A stretch of DNA of 64,000 nucleotides from Verrucomicrobium sp. GTDB lineage: Bacteria; Verrucomicrobiota; Verrucomicrobiia; Methylacidiphilales; GAS474. The notes below the pieces were generated by a model. That model was not told where the DNA came from. It searched no databases and worked only from the letters and a program-made list of their open reading frames with translations. Both the position numbers and the translations under genes were made by a program. Positions 52,685 to 61,089 of this stretch are shown in pieces; the first letter of the stretch is position 1; each line of letters opens with the position of its first letter. The DNA lies in contig JAPWJX010000003.1 of the NCBI GenBank assembly GCA_028283855.1, forward strand, positions 868,001 through 932,000. Reading direction: 5' to 3'.

Positions 52685-52706
52685 CAGGGGGAAGTCGCCC
52701 CTTTTT
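52685..52706 (+). terminator. Rho-independent terminator after tRNA-Pro(CGG)
   Basis: AGGGG (52686-52690) and CCCCT (52698-52702) form a short stem around a 7-base loop, continued by a T-run to 52706. It closes the tRNA-Met/kup/tRNA-Pro stretch on the plus strand. Confidence 0.65.
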
Positions 52707-52719
52707 CAGGCCTTCCGGC

Positions 52720-54930
52720 CTATAGGCTGGCCACCGGCGTAATTTGGACGGTCTTCTCTACGCCATCCCGGAGAAGGACAAAGGCCGCGGGCTGGCCGAT
52801 CGGCAGCTTGTGGATCATGTCGGTGAACTCCTGCCAGGCTTTTACGTTTAGAAGGGGCTGGTCGTTGACCCGAGTGAGGATGTCTTGGGGAAGAACGCCT
52901 GCGGTGATCGCCGGACCGCCGGGCGTAACCATATCGACCTGCCATCCTTGGGCGGTCGGGCTGCAATGGAGCCCGACCATGGCCTGCGGCCCGGCCGGCT
53001 TGGCCTGGGCGAAGCGCTCCGGGCCGCCGGGGGTGAAGAAATAGTCTGTAAGCTGGGCGATCGGGCGCTGGCCCGCATCGGAGGCCCATACGCTCCATTC
53101 GTATTTTCTATTCGGCAGCACGTCGACCGGAAAGGCGTATTCCGGAGCCGCGTTCGCGCTGATGTGGTGGAACAGATGCTCGGAGTGGCCGGGCTCGACC
53201 GCAAAGGCGCTGACGTCGTAGCGAACGGCGCCGGGAACCGCTTCCCACTTCAGGACGGGCCGCGTTTCGGACACGACAGTTGAAGGGGCGGGATTCAGCG
53301 GGATGATTTTTCTGTCGAACTGGCCCTTCCAAGGCAGCCCGTTCGGAGTCGTCGTCGCGGCGCCTTTTCCGTCGATGAAGAGCTGGTTTACGATGACGTC
53401 CAGATATGGGGAGTTCTTGTCGGGAAGCAGCTCAAACCAGTAGCTGCCGGGGGCCAGGTCGGCGGTGAGGGTGTAGGGATTCGCGTCCGGAACGGAAAGG
53501 GTCGCGACGGCTTTCCCGCCGGGAATTATCACCCTGGCGGTGACGGGGAAAACCGGCTGTTGGGTGGCGACTGCGCCGGAATAAGAGAAGGCGAAGGTGC
53601 CGGGGGTTTTCCCTGGAGGCAGAAACTGGACCGATGTTTTGTGTTCCTCGCGCACGACGCGGTCCGCCGGGAAGTGGACGGGGCGAGGCGGCAGTGGTGG
53701 AGGAAGGGTTTTGCCCGCAAGGAGGTCTTCAAGGTCGCTTTCAAAGCGGGGCTCCGTGGCGGCGCGGGAGTTGCTGTAGATGGCCCGGATCACTCCTTCG
53801 CGGTCGATCAGGAAAACCTGGGACTGCGGGATCGCCAGGTAGCTTTTGGTGACGGCTTGATTGGCGTCGATCAGGAAGGGGACGGAAAACCCGTTGTCCT
53901 CGAGAAAGGGGCGGATCTTGTCGGCCTCGAACCAGCCGTTGACGGCGTAAAAGACGACGCCTTTGTCCTGCAGCGCGCCCGCTTTTTCGTAGATGTAGGG
54001 AAGCGCCTTGTGGAAGATGGGATGGCGGATGGGCCCGAAGTCGAGGACGACGACCCGGCCTTTCAGCGAGGCGAGGGAAACGGCGTTGCCGTCCAGGTCT
54101 TTCAGCGCGAAGGCCGGAGCGGGCTGGTTTAGCAGGTCGGGGGGCGGCTCGGTTTCCGTGCCGGGAAAGAGGGCGCCCTCGACCGCGTCGGCGGGCCGGT
54201 GAATCGCGAAGGTTTCGGGAGGAGGGAGATCGGTTTCCCAGCCGGAGAACGTATCGGTGGAAACGCTGGTGTGGGGCGTGGACGCTCCTTTCTGCGGGGT
54301 CGAAGAGGTCTGCGCCGCCTTGAGAAGGAGGGGTTTTTCCCCTGCGGCGATCCAGAGGTCCTGCGTAAAAAAGTCGTGGACGGCGCGCAGGTGGTGTGCC
54401 GGCTGCCCGGCCACCGTTTCATCGCCGATGTATGTCCACCCGGGGCGATGCGGGGATTCATGGGCGATATCGGCGCCGGTTAGGAGAGGAAGGTAGTTGG
54501 GAAAGGTGCTGATGACGGCCGCGGTGTCGTGATCTGTCACGAGGGGGGAGAGCTTCGGCGGCGCGGGATGGGAGGTGTACTCGTGGTTGAAGGCCCTGTA
54601 GGTGGCGACGGTTTTGCCGTCGCTGATGAAAAAGTTGCCTTGGGCGGCGCCGTTTGCGCCGATTAGGGCAATTTTGTTGGGGCGGGCCATCGCGCAAAAG
54701 AACCCCCTGTCCCGGTCGACGGCCATGATCCCGAGCGTGGGATCGGGGCTTTGCGTATTCTGGGCCGATTCGACGTGAACCTGGAATCCTTCCAGCTTCC
54801 CGTAGAACGCGGAGCAGGCGGCGAGGATTTCCTCCGCGCTCGGCGGAGGGGCGGCGGCGGCCGGGAGGGCCGTTCCGCTCAGTAAGATTAGAAAGAGGAC
54901 TGCGGACTTAAGCGACGTTTTGGTTTTCAT
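52720..54930 (-). CDS. Secreted multidomain protein: DUF2092-like, cysteine-free thioredoxin fold, beta-sandwich, PDZ
   Basis: 736 residues with a signal peptide (LKSAVLFLILLSGTALPAAAA). Residues 30-250 resemble the DUF2092/LolA-like beta-sheet domain (GFFCAMARPNKIALIGANG, WTYIGDETVAGQPAHHLRAV). Residues 269-405 are a TlpA/redoxin fold (APAFALKDLDGNAVSLASLKGRVVVLDFG, PFLIDANQAVTKSYLAIPQSQVFLIDREG). The redox CxxC site is replaced by FGPIRHP (298-304), so it cannot act as a dithiol oxidoreductase. A beta-sandwich or fibronectin-like region (RPVLKWEAVPGAVRYDVSAFAVEPG) is followed by a PDZ domain (650-736; VDMVTPGGPAITAGVLPQDILTRVNDQPL). It acts outside the cytoplasm, probably as a binding or scaffold protein. 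It is monocistronic. Confidence 0.78.
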   Translation of the reverse strand: MKTKTSLKSAVLFLILLSGTALPAAAAPPPSAEEILAACSAFYGKLEGFQVHVESAQNTQSPDPTLGIMAVDRDRGFFCAMARPNKIALIGANGAAQGNFFISDGKTVATYRAFNHEYTSHPAPPKLSPLVTDHDTAAVISTFPNYLPLLTGADIAHESPHRPGWTYIGDETVAGQPAHHLRAVHDFFTQDLWIAAGEKPLLLKAAQTSSTPQKGASTPHTSVSTDTFSGWETDLPPPETFAIHRPADAVEGALFPGTETEPPPDLLNQPAPAFALKDLDGNAVSLASLKGRVVVLDFGPIRHPIFHKALPYIYEKAGALQDKGVVFYAVNGWFEADKIRPFLEDNGFSVPFLIDANQAVTKSYLAIPQSQVFLIDREGVIRAIYSNSRAATEPRFESDLEDLLAGKTLPPPLPPRPVHFPADRVVREEHKTSVQFLPPGKTPGTFAFSYSGAVATQQPVFPVTARVIIPGGKAVATLSVPDANPYTLTADLAPGSYWFELLPDKNSPYLDVIVNQLFIDGKGAATTTPNGLPWKGQFDRKIIPLNPAPSTVVSETRPVLKWEAVPGAVRYDVSAFAVEPGHSEHLFHHISANAAPEYAFPVDVLPNRKYEWSVWASDAGQRPIAQLTDYFFTPGGPERFAQAKPAGPQAMVGLHCSPTAQGWQVDMVTPGGPAITAGVLPQDILTRVNDQPLLNVKAWQEFTDMIHKLPIGQPAAFVLLRDGVEKTVQITPVASL

Positions 54931-54995
54931 TACCTGAAGTGGTCCCTTCCCGGGCCATTAAGGCAGAAAACCTTGGAAACTCCAGCATCCGCTGG

Positions 54996-55742
54996 TCAGT
55001 GGGCGACGAGGTTCTCGTGATACCCGGCGGAGTCTTTTTTCCAATAGGCGGCGATGCGCGCCGAAGCCGGCGGAAGGCCCCTCTCCTCCAGGAAGAGGTG
55101 CCGCGCCGCGAGCATGGCGGAGGCCTCGCCCGCGCACCAGACGAAGCCCTCCCCCGGGAGGGAGGCGGGAATGGAGCGCAGCGTGGAGAGGAACTCCTCC
55201 GTTGAAAAAGTCCATTGGACGATCTGTCCGGCCTTGGGAGCGAAGGCGCGCTGGTCGCGGGGATCGTCCAGCTGCACGACCGCGTAGGTCAGGACGCCCG
55301 GGGGCAGCTCCTCCAGGCGCCGGCTGATGGCGGGCAGGGCGCTGCAATCCCCGGCCAGTACGTGCCACTCGTAATCGGCGGGAATGATGAGGGAGCCTTT
55401 GGGGCCCGCGATGACGGCGGCCTGGCCGGGCTGCGCCTGGCGCGCCCATGACGAGGAGAGGCCGCCCCCGTGCAGGCCGAATTCCAGGGTCAGCTCCCGC
55501 GAGGCCGGATCGAAGCGGCGCGGCGTGTAATCGCGGCGGACGGTCTGGCCGGAGGCGTCCTGGAACATGAATTTCACGTGGTCGTCGAAGGAGGGGGAGG
55601 CGAAGCCGGAAAGGGATTCGCCGGTGAAGGTGACGGCGCGGAAGCGGGGGCTGACGGCCTCGACCCGGGCGACCTGGACTTCCCGGGCGACAATGTCGTG
55701 GGCGACGCGGCGGGGCTGGCGGGCGGGAGAATTTCCTTTCAT
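54996..55742 (-). CDS. Siderophore-interacting protein (SIP/ViuB-type ferric-siderophore reductase)
   Basis: 248 residues from ATG 55742; an ATG at 55754 would add four residues. The FAD-binding domain has SPSFDDHVKFMF and the RRDYTPRRFD flavin motif, and the C-terminal SIP domain has HVLAGDCSALPAISRRLEELP and FVWCAGEASAMLAARHLFLEE. Such proteins reduce Fe(III)-siderophores in the cytoplasm with NAD(P)H and release iron. It is divergent from a MarR regulator with only about 31 bases between preferred starts. The TonB system and receptor at 57.7-61.6 kb would deliver its substrate. Confidence 0.9.
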   Translation of the reverse strand: MKGNSPARQPRRVAHDIVAREVQVARVEAVSPRFRAVTFTGESLSGFASPSFDDHVKFMFQDASGQTVRRDYTPRRFDPASRELTLEFGLHGGGLSSSWARQAQPGQAAVIAGPKGSLIIPADYEWHVLAGDCSALPAISRRLEELPPGVLTYAVVQLDDPRDQRAFAPKAGQIVQWTFSTEEFLSTLRSIPASLPGEGFVWCAGEASAMLAARHLFLEERGLPPASARIAAYWKKDSAGYHENLVAH

Positions 55743-55765
55743 TGGGGAGGGCATAATGTTGACAA

Positions 55766-55780
55766 TATCCACTATGGATA
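55766..55780. promoter_or_regulatory. Candidate MarR operator between the SIP and MarR genes
   Basis: TATCCA-CTA-TGGATA is a perfect 6-bp inverted repeat whose centre includes the preferred MarR start codon (ATG 55774). It is flanked by near-identical direct repeats TAATGTTGACAAT (55754) and TAATGTTGATAAT (55785). The AT-rich block is unusual in this sequence and spans both gene starts, as expected for an autoregulated divergent pair. Confidence 0.55.
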
Positions 55781-56256
55781 GCATTAATGTTGATAATGTC
55801 AAAGAAACTGCCGGCGCCGAGGCGGTGGAGGTCTTTGAATTGATCCACTCCCTGATGCATCTTTTCCGCGCCGAGCAGTACCGCGCCCTGCGCGGCGGGC
55901 CGCACGACCTGAGCCATATGGAGGGCAAGGTGCTGGGTTTCTTTGCCGAAAGGCCCGGAGCCATGCTGCGGGACGCCGTCCTCTGGTCCGGGCGGGATAA
56001 GGGGCAGCTGGCCCGCATCATCCGCACCCTGAAGGGGCAGGGGCTCCTGGCGGAGCAGGCCGATCCGAGCGACCGCCGCAGCGTGCGCCTGCGGGCGACG
56101 CCGGAGGGGCGGGCCATCCATCTTTCCCTGCGGCGCAGGCTGAAGCGGCTTTCCGAGGCGGCCGTCTCGGGCCTGGGCGCGAAGGAGCGCCGGGAGGTCG
56201 CGCGCCTCCTTGGAAAAATCAAGGGCGGCCTTTTGGAGCTCGGCGCAGCCGCATGA
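55774..56256 (+). CDS. MarR family transcriptional regulator
   Basis: 160 residues from ATG 55774 (ATG 55756 is an in-frame alternative, one base from the possible SIP start). Winged-helix features: LMHLFRAEQYRALRGGPHDLSHMEGKVLGFFAERPGAML, the recognition helix region SGRDKGQLARIIRTLKGQGLL and the wing EQADPSDRRSVRLRATPEG, the usual MarR 'DxRxxxxxLT' motif. It probably represses the divergent SIP gene and its own operon, released by a small ligand. The next gene (SDR enzyme) overlaps it by four bases. Confidence 0.9.
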   Translation: MDSINVDNVKETAGAEAVEVFELIHSLMHLFRAEQYRALRGGPHDLSHMEGKVLGFFAERPGAMLRDAVLWSGRDKGQLARIIRTLKGQGLLAEQADPSDRRSVRLRATPEGRAIHLSLRRRLKRLSEAAVSGLGAKERREVARLLGKIKGGLLELGAAA

Positions 56257-57146
56257 AAACCGTGTTCGTCACCGGCATCTCCGGCTACATCGGGGGCACC
56301 GTCGCGATCAAGCTGCGGGAGGCGGGACACCGGGTCCTGGGGCTGGTGCGGAAGGAGGAGGACGAAACCCGGCTGCGCGCCGCGGGCATGATCCCGGTGC
56401 GGGGGGATCTCCAGGCCGCGGAGGCGATCGGCGGGGCCATCGGGCAGTCCGATGCGGTGGTCCACACGGCGGACTCCGACGCTCCGGCCGTCACCGAAAT
56501 GTTTCTTTCCTTTCTAAGGGGAACCGGGAAGGCCTTCATCCACACGTCCGGCTCCGCCATCGTGGCCAATTGGGCCGACCGGCGGGCGGGGGAGTTCGTC
56601 TTCACGGAGGATTACCCTTTTGAAAGCCGGTCCCCGTTCGAGAATCGCGCGGCCATCCATGCGGCCATCCTCCGTGCGGCGGTGGACGGCGTGCGGAGCG
56701 TTGTCATGGTTCCCGGCATGGTCTACGGGACCGGCCTTTTTATCGCCAAGGAGAGCAAGCAGATTCCCTTTCTGATCCGGTCGGCCCGCAAGATGGGGAA
56801 GGCTTCCTATATCGGGGACGGCGCCCATCGCTGGAGCCATGTCCACGTGGAGGACTTGGCGGACCTGTATCTCGCCGCGCTGCGGGAGGCCAAGCCCGGG
56901 TCCGTTTTCTTCGCGGAAAACGGGAGTTCCTCCTTCTTGGAAATCGCCCGGGCGATCCACCGGGAGCTGGGCCTGGCGGGCGCGCCCGCCTCGCTCACGC
57001 CGGCCGAGGCGAAGGCCGAATGGGGGGAGCTCATGGCGACGGTGGCCCTGGGATCGGACTGCCGCATCAGCGCGGACAAGGCGCGCCTCTTCCTTGGCTG
57101 GAAGCCCCATCGCGGCCCGCTGGAAAACCACCTCGCGCTCTCTTGA
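56253..57146 (+). CDS. NAD(P)-dependent epimerase/dehydratase-like SDR protein
   Basis: 297 residues. The Rossmann motif VFVTGISGYIGGTVAIKLREAGHRV gives an extended-SDR N-terminus; DAVVHTADSDAP and FIHTSGSAIVANW follow. VPGMVYGTGLFIAKESKQIPFLIRSARKMGKASYIGDGAHRWSHVHVEDLADLY resembles the family's substrate-binding region. The YxxxK catalytic pair is not clear: the corresponding stretch reads SPFENRAAIHAAIL, so the reaction is uncertain. Related proteins often sit beside MarR/TetR regulators. It overlaps the MarR gene by ATGA and probably shares its message. Confidence 0.82.
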   Translation: MKTVFVTGISGYIGGTVAIKLREAGHRVLGLVRKEEDETRLRAAGMIPVRGDLQAAEAIGGAIGQSDAVVHTADSDAPAVTEMFLSFLRGTGKAFIHTSGSAIVANWADRRAGEFVFTEDYPFESRSPFENRAAIHAAILRAAVDGVRSVVMVPGMVYGTGLFIAKESKQIPFLIRSARKMGKASYIGDGAHRWSHVHVEDLADLYLAALREAKPGSVFFAENGSSSFLEIARAIHRELGLAGAPASLTPAEAKAEWGELMATVALGSDCRISADKARLFLGWKPHRGPLENHLALS

Positions 57147-57157
57147 GGGGGATCAAA

Positions 57158-57592
57158 GTGCTTGCCCTTTTTTCGGGAAGGGGGGAATACTCCCGCGCCG
57201 TGCTGCGCCGTTTCGGATTCACTTTCGCCTTCCTCGCGCTTTTCGTGCTGGCGGGCGGCCATTGGGCCGTCCTTCAGTCGGTCGCGTGGGCGCGCATGGT
57301 GGTCGAATACTCGCATGAAGGCGGCCTGGAGCGCGGCGTGGCCCAGACTTTTGACGGCGCGCACCTCTGCCCCCTCTGCATGAAAGTGCAGCAGGCGAAG
57401 AAGGCGGAGGAGAAAGCCCCCGCCGACTTCGCCGACGCCAAGAAGAAGGCCGACTCCTTTCCCCTGAGCCTGGACGGGGTTTCCCCCGCCGTGCCGGGAA
57501 CGGCGTTCGCCTGGCCGCGTGGCGCGGCCGTTGCGGCGGCGGTCCGGGCGAACCGGCCTCCGGTTCCGCCTCCTTTATCCCTTTTCTCCTAA
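57158..57592 (+). CDS. Small membrane-anchored protein with an HxCPLC motif, unknown function
   Basis: 144 residues from GTG 57158, preceded by an AGGGGG ribosome site 8 bases upstream. A membrane segment or uncleaved signal (FGFTFAFLALFVLAGGHWAVLQ) is followed by ARMVVEYSHEGG, TFDGAHLCPLCMKVQQAKK (C71-x2-C74), a Lys-rich helix and a Pro-rich end. The motif looks like a site for a soft metal. It precedes a TonB-dependent receptor gene in the same direction (116 bases), which suggests a part in metal or chelate uptake. I recognise the pattern only loosely from unnamed proteins near receptor genes. Confidence 0.7.
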   Translation: MLALFSGRGEYSRAVLRRFGFTFAFLALFVLAGGHWAVLQSVAWARMVVEYSHEGGLERGVAQTFDGAHLCPLCMKVQQAKKAEEKAPADFADAKKKADSFPLSLDGVSPAVPGTAFAWPRGAAVAAAVRANRPPVPPPLSLFS

Positions 57593-57708
57593 GCGGCGCG
57601 TTTTCGCGCGCCCGCCGATCCCCCTAAGCCGGAGCCCGCCTTGAGGCGGCGTTTCGGAATATTCCCCCCAACCCGGACCGCGCCTTGCAGTGGCGCGGGG
57701 AGAAAGAA

Positions 57709-60045
57709 ATGAATTGGAACCGATTTTGCAGAGCCCTGGGAGCGTCGCTCCTGCTGGGCGCCTGCGTGATGAGCGCGCGGGGCGCCGATGCCCCGGAGCC
57801 CGCGCAGACGGAAACGAACGCGGGCACGACCCTTTCCGAGGTGACCGTCAACGCGAGCGCCCCGGCCGATCCGGGCGTCCCGCCCGTGAAGGAAAGGTAC
57901 GACCTGCCCCAGACGACCGCCAGCATCGCCAGCGACGTCATGGAGGAGCGGATCAACGTCGTCGACACGGAGGACGCGGTCAAATACATGCCCAGCCTCT
58001 TCGTGCGGAAGCGCAACTTCGGCGACACGCAGCCGACGCTGGCCACCCGCACCTGGGGGGTCAACTCGAGCGCCCGCAGCCTGGTCTACGGGGACGACGT
58101 GCTGCTCTCCGCCCTGGTGGCGAACAACAACACCATGGGCGCGCCCCGGTGGGGAATGGTCTCCCCGGACCAGATCGAGCGCGTCGACTTTCTCTACGGC
58201 CCCTTCGCGGCGCAGTATCCGGGCAATTCGATGGGCGGCGTCCTCCTCATCACCACGAAGATGCCGGATAAGCCGACCCTGGACATGAGCCAGACGGAGG
58301 CCTTCCAGGACTTCAGCCTCTACGGGACGAAGGGAACCTACCAGACCGACCAGAGCAACGTCGTCTTCGGCGACAAGAACGGCCCGGTCTCCTGGCTCGT
58401 CTCGGAGAATTTCCAGAACAGCTACAGCCAGCCGCTCACCTTCATCACCTCCGCGACGATTCCGGCGGGGACGACGGGCGCCTACGCCGCCCAGAACAAG
58501 CTGGGCGCCGCCGCCAATGTCCTGGGCGCGGGAGGCCTGCTCCACACCCAGATGAACGACATCAGCGGCAAGGCGCAGTGGGACGTCTCCCCGGAGGTGA
58601 AGGCGACCTACCAGATCGACTTTTGGAACAACGACGCCCAGTCGACCGCGCAGAGCTACCTGCACACCGCCGCCGGAACGCCCACCTTCGGCGGGGCCAG
58701 CGGGTTTGCCGGGAGCAACTACACGCTGGACCAGAGCCACCTGGCCAACTCGATCTCCCTCAAGACCGACACGAAGGACACGTTCGACTGGGAGGTCGTG
58801 GCCTCCAACTACTACTACCTGGAGGACATCCAGCGGAATCCCTTCGGCGTGACGGGCGGAAGCTTCACCCCCTACGGCACCATCACCCGCATGGACGGCA
58901 CGGAGTGGAGCAACGGGGATGTGAAGGGGATCTACCGCCCCGACTTCTTCGACGGGACGCACGAGGTGAGCTTCGGCGTCCACGCCGACCAATACAGCCT
59001 GGACAACCCCGTCTACGGCACGTCTTCCTGGAACACCGGCTCGGATTCCGGCAACGCCCTCTACACCTCCAGCGAGGGCTCCACCATGACCCAGGCCCTT
59101 TGGGCCCAGGACGCCTGGAGTTTCGCGCCGAAGCTGAAGCTGACCTACGGCGGCCGCCTGGAATTCTGGGAGGCCTCCAACGGGTACAACTTCTCCAGCC
59201 GGCAGAACACGCTGGGCGTGGTCACCAGCTCCACGGCGCAGAACCAGCCGGGCATCGAGGACGTCCGCTTCTCCCCGAAAGTCTCCCTGGACTGGACGCC
59301 GTCGGACGAGTGGGAGCTGACCAGTTCCTTTGGCCAGGGCTACCGCTTTCCCACGGTGACGGAGCTCTACCAGATCGTCTCCACCGGCACGACCTTTGCG
59401 ACGCCTAATCCAAACCTGAAGCCGGAGAACGTGCTGAGCGAGGAAGTCTCCCTGCAGCGCAAGTTCAAGGACGGGAGCGTCCGCCTCTCCTTCTTCAACG
59501 AGAACGTCTTCGACGCGCTCATTTCCCAGACCGGGTATCTTCCCGGCGCGGGCCAGACGCCCTACACCTACACCTCCAACGTCGATTCGATCCGCAACAC
59601 CGGTGTGGAGCTGGCGGTGCAGAAGGACAACGTGGTGAAGGGGGTCGACGTCTTCGGAAGCGTCACCTACGTCGACTCAGAGATCCTCAGTGATCCCTCT
59701 TTCGCCAGCTCGACGGGTACCACCGCCGCGGGCAAGCGCGTCCCCTACGTCCCCGATTGGCGGGCCACGGTGGGCGTCACCTACCATCCGGTGAAGCGGC
59801 TGGCCCTCACCTCCGCCCTGCGGTACAGCGGCAGGCAGTACTCGACCCTGGACAACACGGACAACACGGAAAACGTCTTCGGCGCCTTCGACAGCTTCTT
59901 CGTCGTCGACGTGCGGGCGGAGTACAAGATCACCGACCAGCTTTCCGCCGCGTTCGGGATCGACAACCTGAACAATGACAAATACTACCTCTACCATCCC
60001 TTCCCGCAGCGGACCTACTCCGCCCAGGTGAAGCTCGCCTTCTAA
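57709..60045 (+). CDS. TonB-dependent outer-membrane receptor (siderophore/metal uptake)
   Basis: 778 residues from ATG 57709 with GGGGAG upstream. Signal peptide (ALGASLLLGACVMSARG), TonB box-like LSEVTVNA, plug domain (TASIASDVMEERINVVDTEDAVKYMPSLFVRKR, RSLVYGDDVLLS, IERVDFLYGPFAAQYPGNSMGG) and a beta-barrel ending AQVKLAF. The barrel has FSPKVSLDWTPSDEWELTSSFGQGYRFPTVTELYQ and PNLKPENVLSEE, typical of siderophore-class receptors. It is followed within 22 bases by exbB, exbD and tonB, which must energise it. The nearby SIP reductase argues for a ferric chelate as substrate. Identity of the chelate is unknown. Confidence 0.92.
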   Translation: MNWNRFCRALGASLLLGACVMSARGADAPEPAQTETNAGTTLSEVTVNASAPADPGVPPVKERYDLPQTTASIASDVMEERINVVDTEDAVKYMPSLFVRKRNFGDTQPTLATRTWGVNSSARSLVYGDDVLLSALVANNNTMGAPRWGMVSPDQIERVDFLYGPFAAQYPGNSMGGVLLITTKMPDKPTLDMSQTEAFQDFSLYGTKGTYQTDQSNVVFGDKNGPVSWLVSENFQNSYSQPLTFITSATIPAGTTGAYAAQNKLGAAANVLGAGGLLHTQMNDISGKAQWDVSPEVKATYQIDFWNNDAQSTAQSYLHTAAGTPTFGGASGFAGSNYTLDQSHLANSISLKTDTKDTFDWEVVASNYYYLEDIQRNPFGVTGGSFTPYGTITRMDGTEWSNGDVKGIYRPDFFDGTHEVSFGVHADQYSLDNPVYGTSSWNTGSDSGNALYTSSEGSTMTQALWAQDAWSFAPKLKLTYGGRLEFWEASNGYNFSSRQNTLGVVTSSTAQNQPGIEDVRFSPKVSLDWTPSDEWELTSSFGQGYRFPTVTELYQIVSTGTTFATPNPNLKPENVLSEEVSLQRKFKDGSVRLSFFNENVFDALISQTGYLPGAGQTPYTYTSNVDSIRNTGVELAVQKDNVVKGVDVFGSVTYVDSEILSDPSFASSTGTTAAGKRVPYVPDWRATVGVTYHPVKRLALTSALRYSGRQYSTLDNTDNTENVFGAFDSFFVVDVRAEYKITDQLSAAFGIDNLNNDKYYLYHPFPQRTYSAQVKLAF

Positions 60046-60066
60046 AAACCCCCAGAAACAAAACCG

Positions 60067-60672
60067 ATGATCGACCTCTTCCTCAAAGGCGGCCCCATGA
60101 TGTGGCCGCTCCTTCTCACTTCTCTCATCACCGTCGCTGTGGTGGCCGACCGGCTCCTCTTCATCTGGCAGGAAAGGCGCAGGCGCCGTCCGCAGGACGT
60201 CGAGGCCTTCTTCCGCGCCGTGGAGCGCAACCAGCCGGGGGAGGCGCAGGAGGGCGGCGCGGCCAGCGGCGACTTCGTCGCCCGCGTCCTGGCCTACGGG
60301 CTCCGGCACCGCGGTGAGTCGCTCGCCGGCGCCCTTCTGCGCGCGGCCAACGGGGAGCTGCAGCGTTTCAACCGGGGCCTTTCCACCCTGGACACGGTCA
60401 TCACGCTGGCGCCGCTCCTCGGCCTTCTGGGCACGGTCACCGGGATGATCCACGCCTTCGCCCTTCTGGGGAACCAGGAGCTGAGCGCCCCGGCGGCGAT
60501 CACCGGGGGCATCGCCCAGGCGCTCATCGCCACCGCCTTCGGCCTGGGCATCGCCATCCTGGCCTTGATCCCGTTCAATTATTTGAATGCGCGCCAGGAG
60601 GAGGCCCGCCACGAGCTGCAGGACGCCGCCACGCAGCTGGAGCTGCTGCTGGGGCGGCAGGGAAAGGAGTAG
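60067..60672 (+). CDS. exbB: ExbB/TolQ-family proton channel protein
   Basis: 201 residues, three membrane helices. An N-terminal helix (MMWPLLLTSLITVAVVADRLLFIWQERR), a cytoplasmic stretch, then the MotA/TolQ/ExbB domain with LSTLDTVITLAPLLGLLGTVTGMIHAF and ITGGIAQALIATAFGLGIAILALIPFNYL. It forms the proton channel that drives TonB. First of exbB-exbD-tonB, 21 bases after the receptor gene. Confidence 0.93.
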   Translation: MIDLFLKGGPMMWPLLLTSLITVAVVADRLLFIWQERRRRRPQDVEAFFRAVERNQPGEAQEGGAASGDFVARVLAYGLRHRGESLAGALLRAANGELQRFNRGLSTLDTVITLAPLLGLLGTVTGMIHAFALLGNQELSAPAAITGGIAQALIATAFGLGIAILALIPFNYLNARQEEARHELQDAATQLELLLGRQGKE

Positions 60673-60675
60673 CCC

Positions 60676-61089
60676 ATGCACCTGCCCCCCCTGCGCTCCC
60701 AGCGCCGCGCGCGCATCGAGATCATCCCCCTCATCGACATCATCTTCTTCCTGCTGGCCACCTTCATGATGGTCTCCCTGTCCATGGTGAAGAATGAGGG
60801 GCTGCCGGTCCGCCTTCCCGGCGCGGCCACCGCCGTGCCGCAGGAGCGGGACGACTCGGTCACTCTCTCCATCACGAAGGAGGGGGCCTGCGCCTGGAAC
60901 CGCCGGCTCGTGACGCCGGAGGAGCTGGCCGCCAACCTGGCCCGGATGAAGGCGGAGCACCCGGACGGGCGCATTTTCCTGCACGGGGACGCCGCCGCGC
61001 CGTTCGGCGCCGTCGTCTCCGTCCTGGACCGCGCGCGCCAGGCGGGGCTCTCGAAAATCGCCATCGAAACGGAGAAGCCCCGGCCATGA
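60676..61089 (+). CDS. exbD: ExbD-type biopolymer transport protein
   Basis: 137 residues. A basic N-terminus precedes one membrane helix, IEIIPLIDIIFFLLATFMM, with the proton-accepting Asp of 'PLID'. The periplasmic domain has VTLSITKEGACAWNRRLVTPEEL and GRIFLHGDAAAPFGAVVSVLDRARQAG. It pairs with ExbB to energise TonB. The start is three bases after the exbB stop, and the end overlaps tonB by four bases. Confidence 0.93.
   Translation: MHLPPLRSQRRARIEIIPLIDIIFFLLATFMMVSLSMVKNEGLPVRLPGAATAVPQERDDSVTLSITKEGACAWNRRLVTPEELAANLARMKAEHPDGRIFLHGDAAAPFGAVVSVLDRARQAGLSKIAIETEKPRP

Noticed and set aside
57593-57708. Riboswitch (for example cobalamin) before the second TonB receptor
   Set aside because: The gap is only 116 bases, and no conserved box of a known riboswitch was found; it contains a GGCGCG...GCGCGCC hairpin without a T-run and a normal ribosome-binding site.
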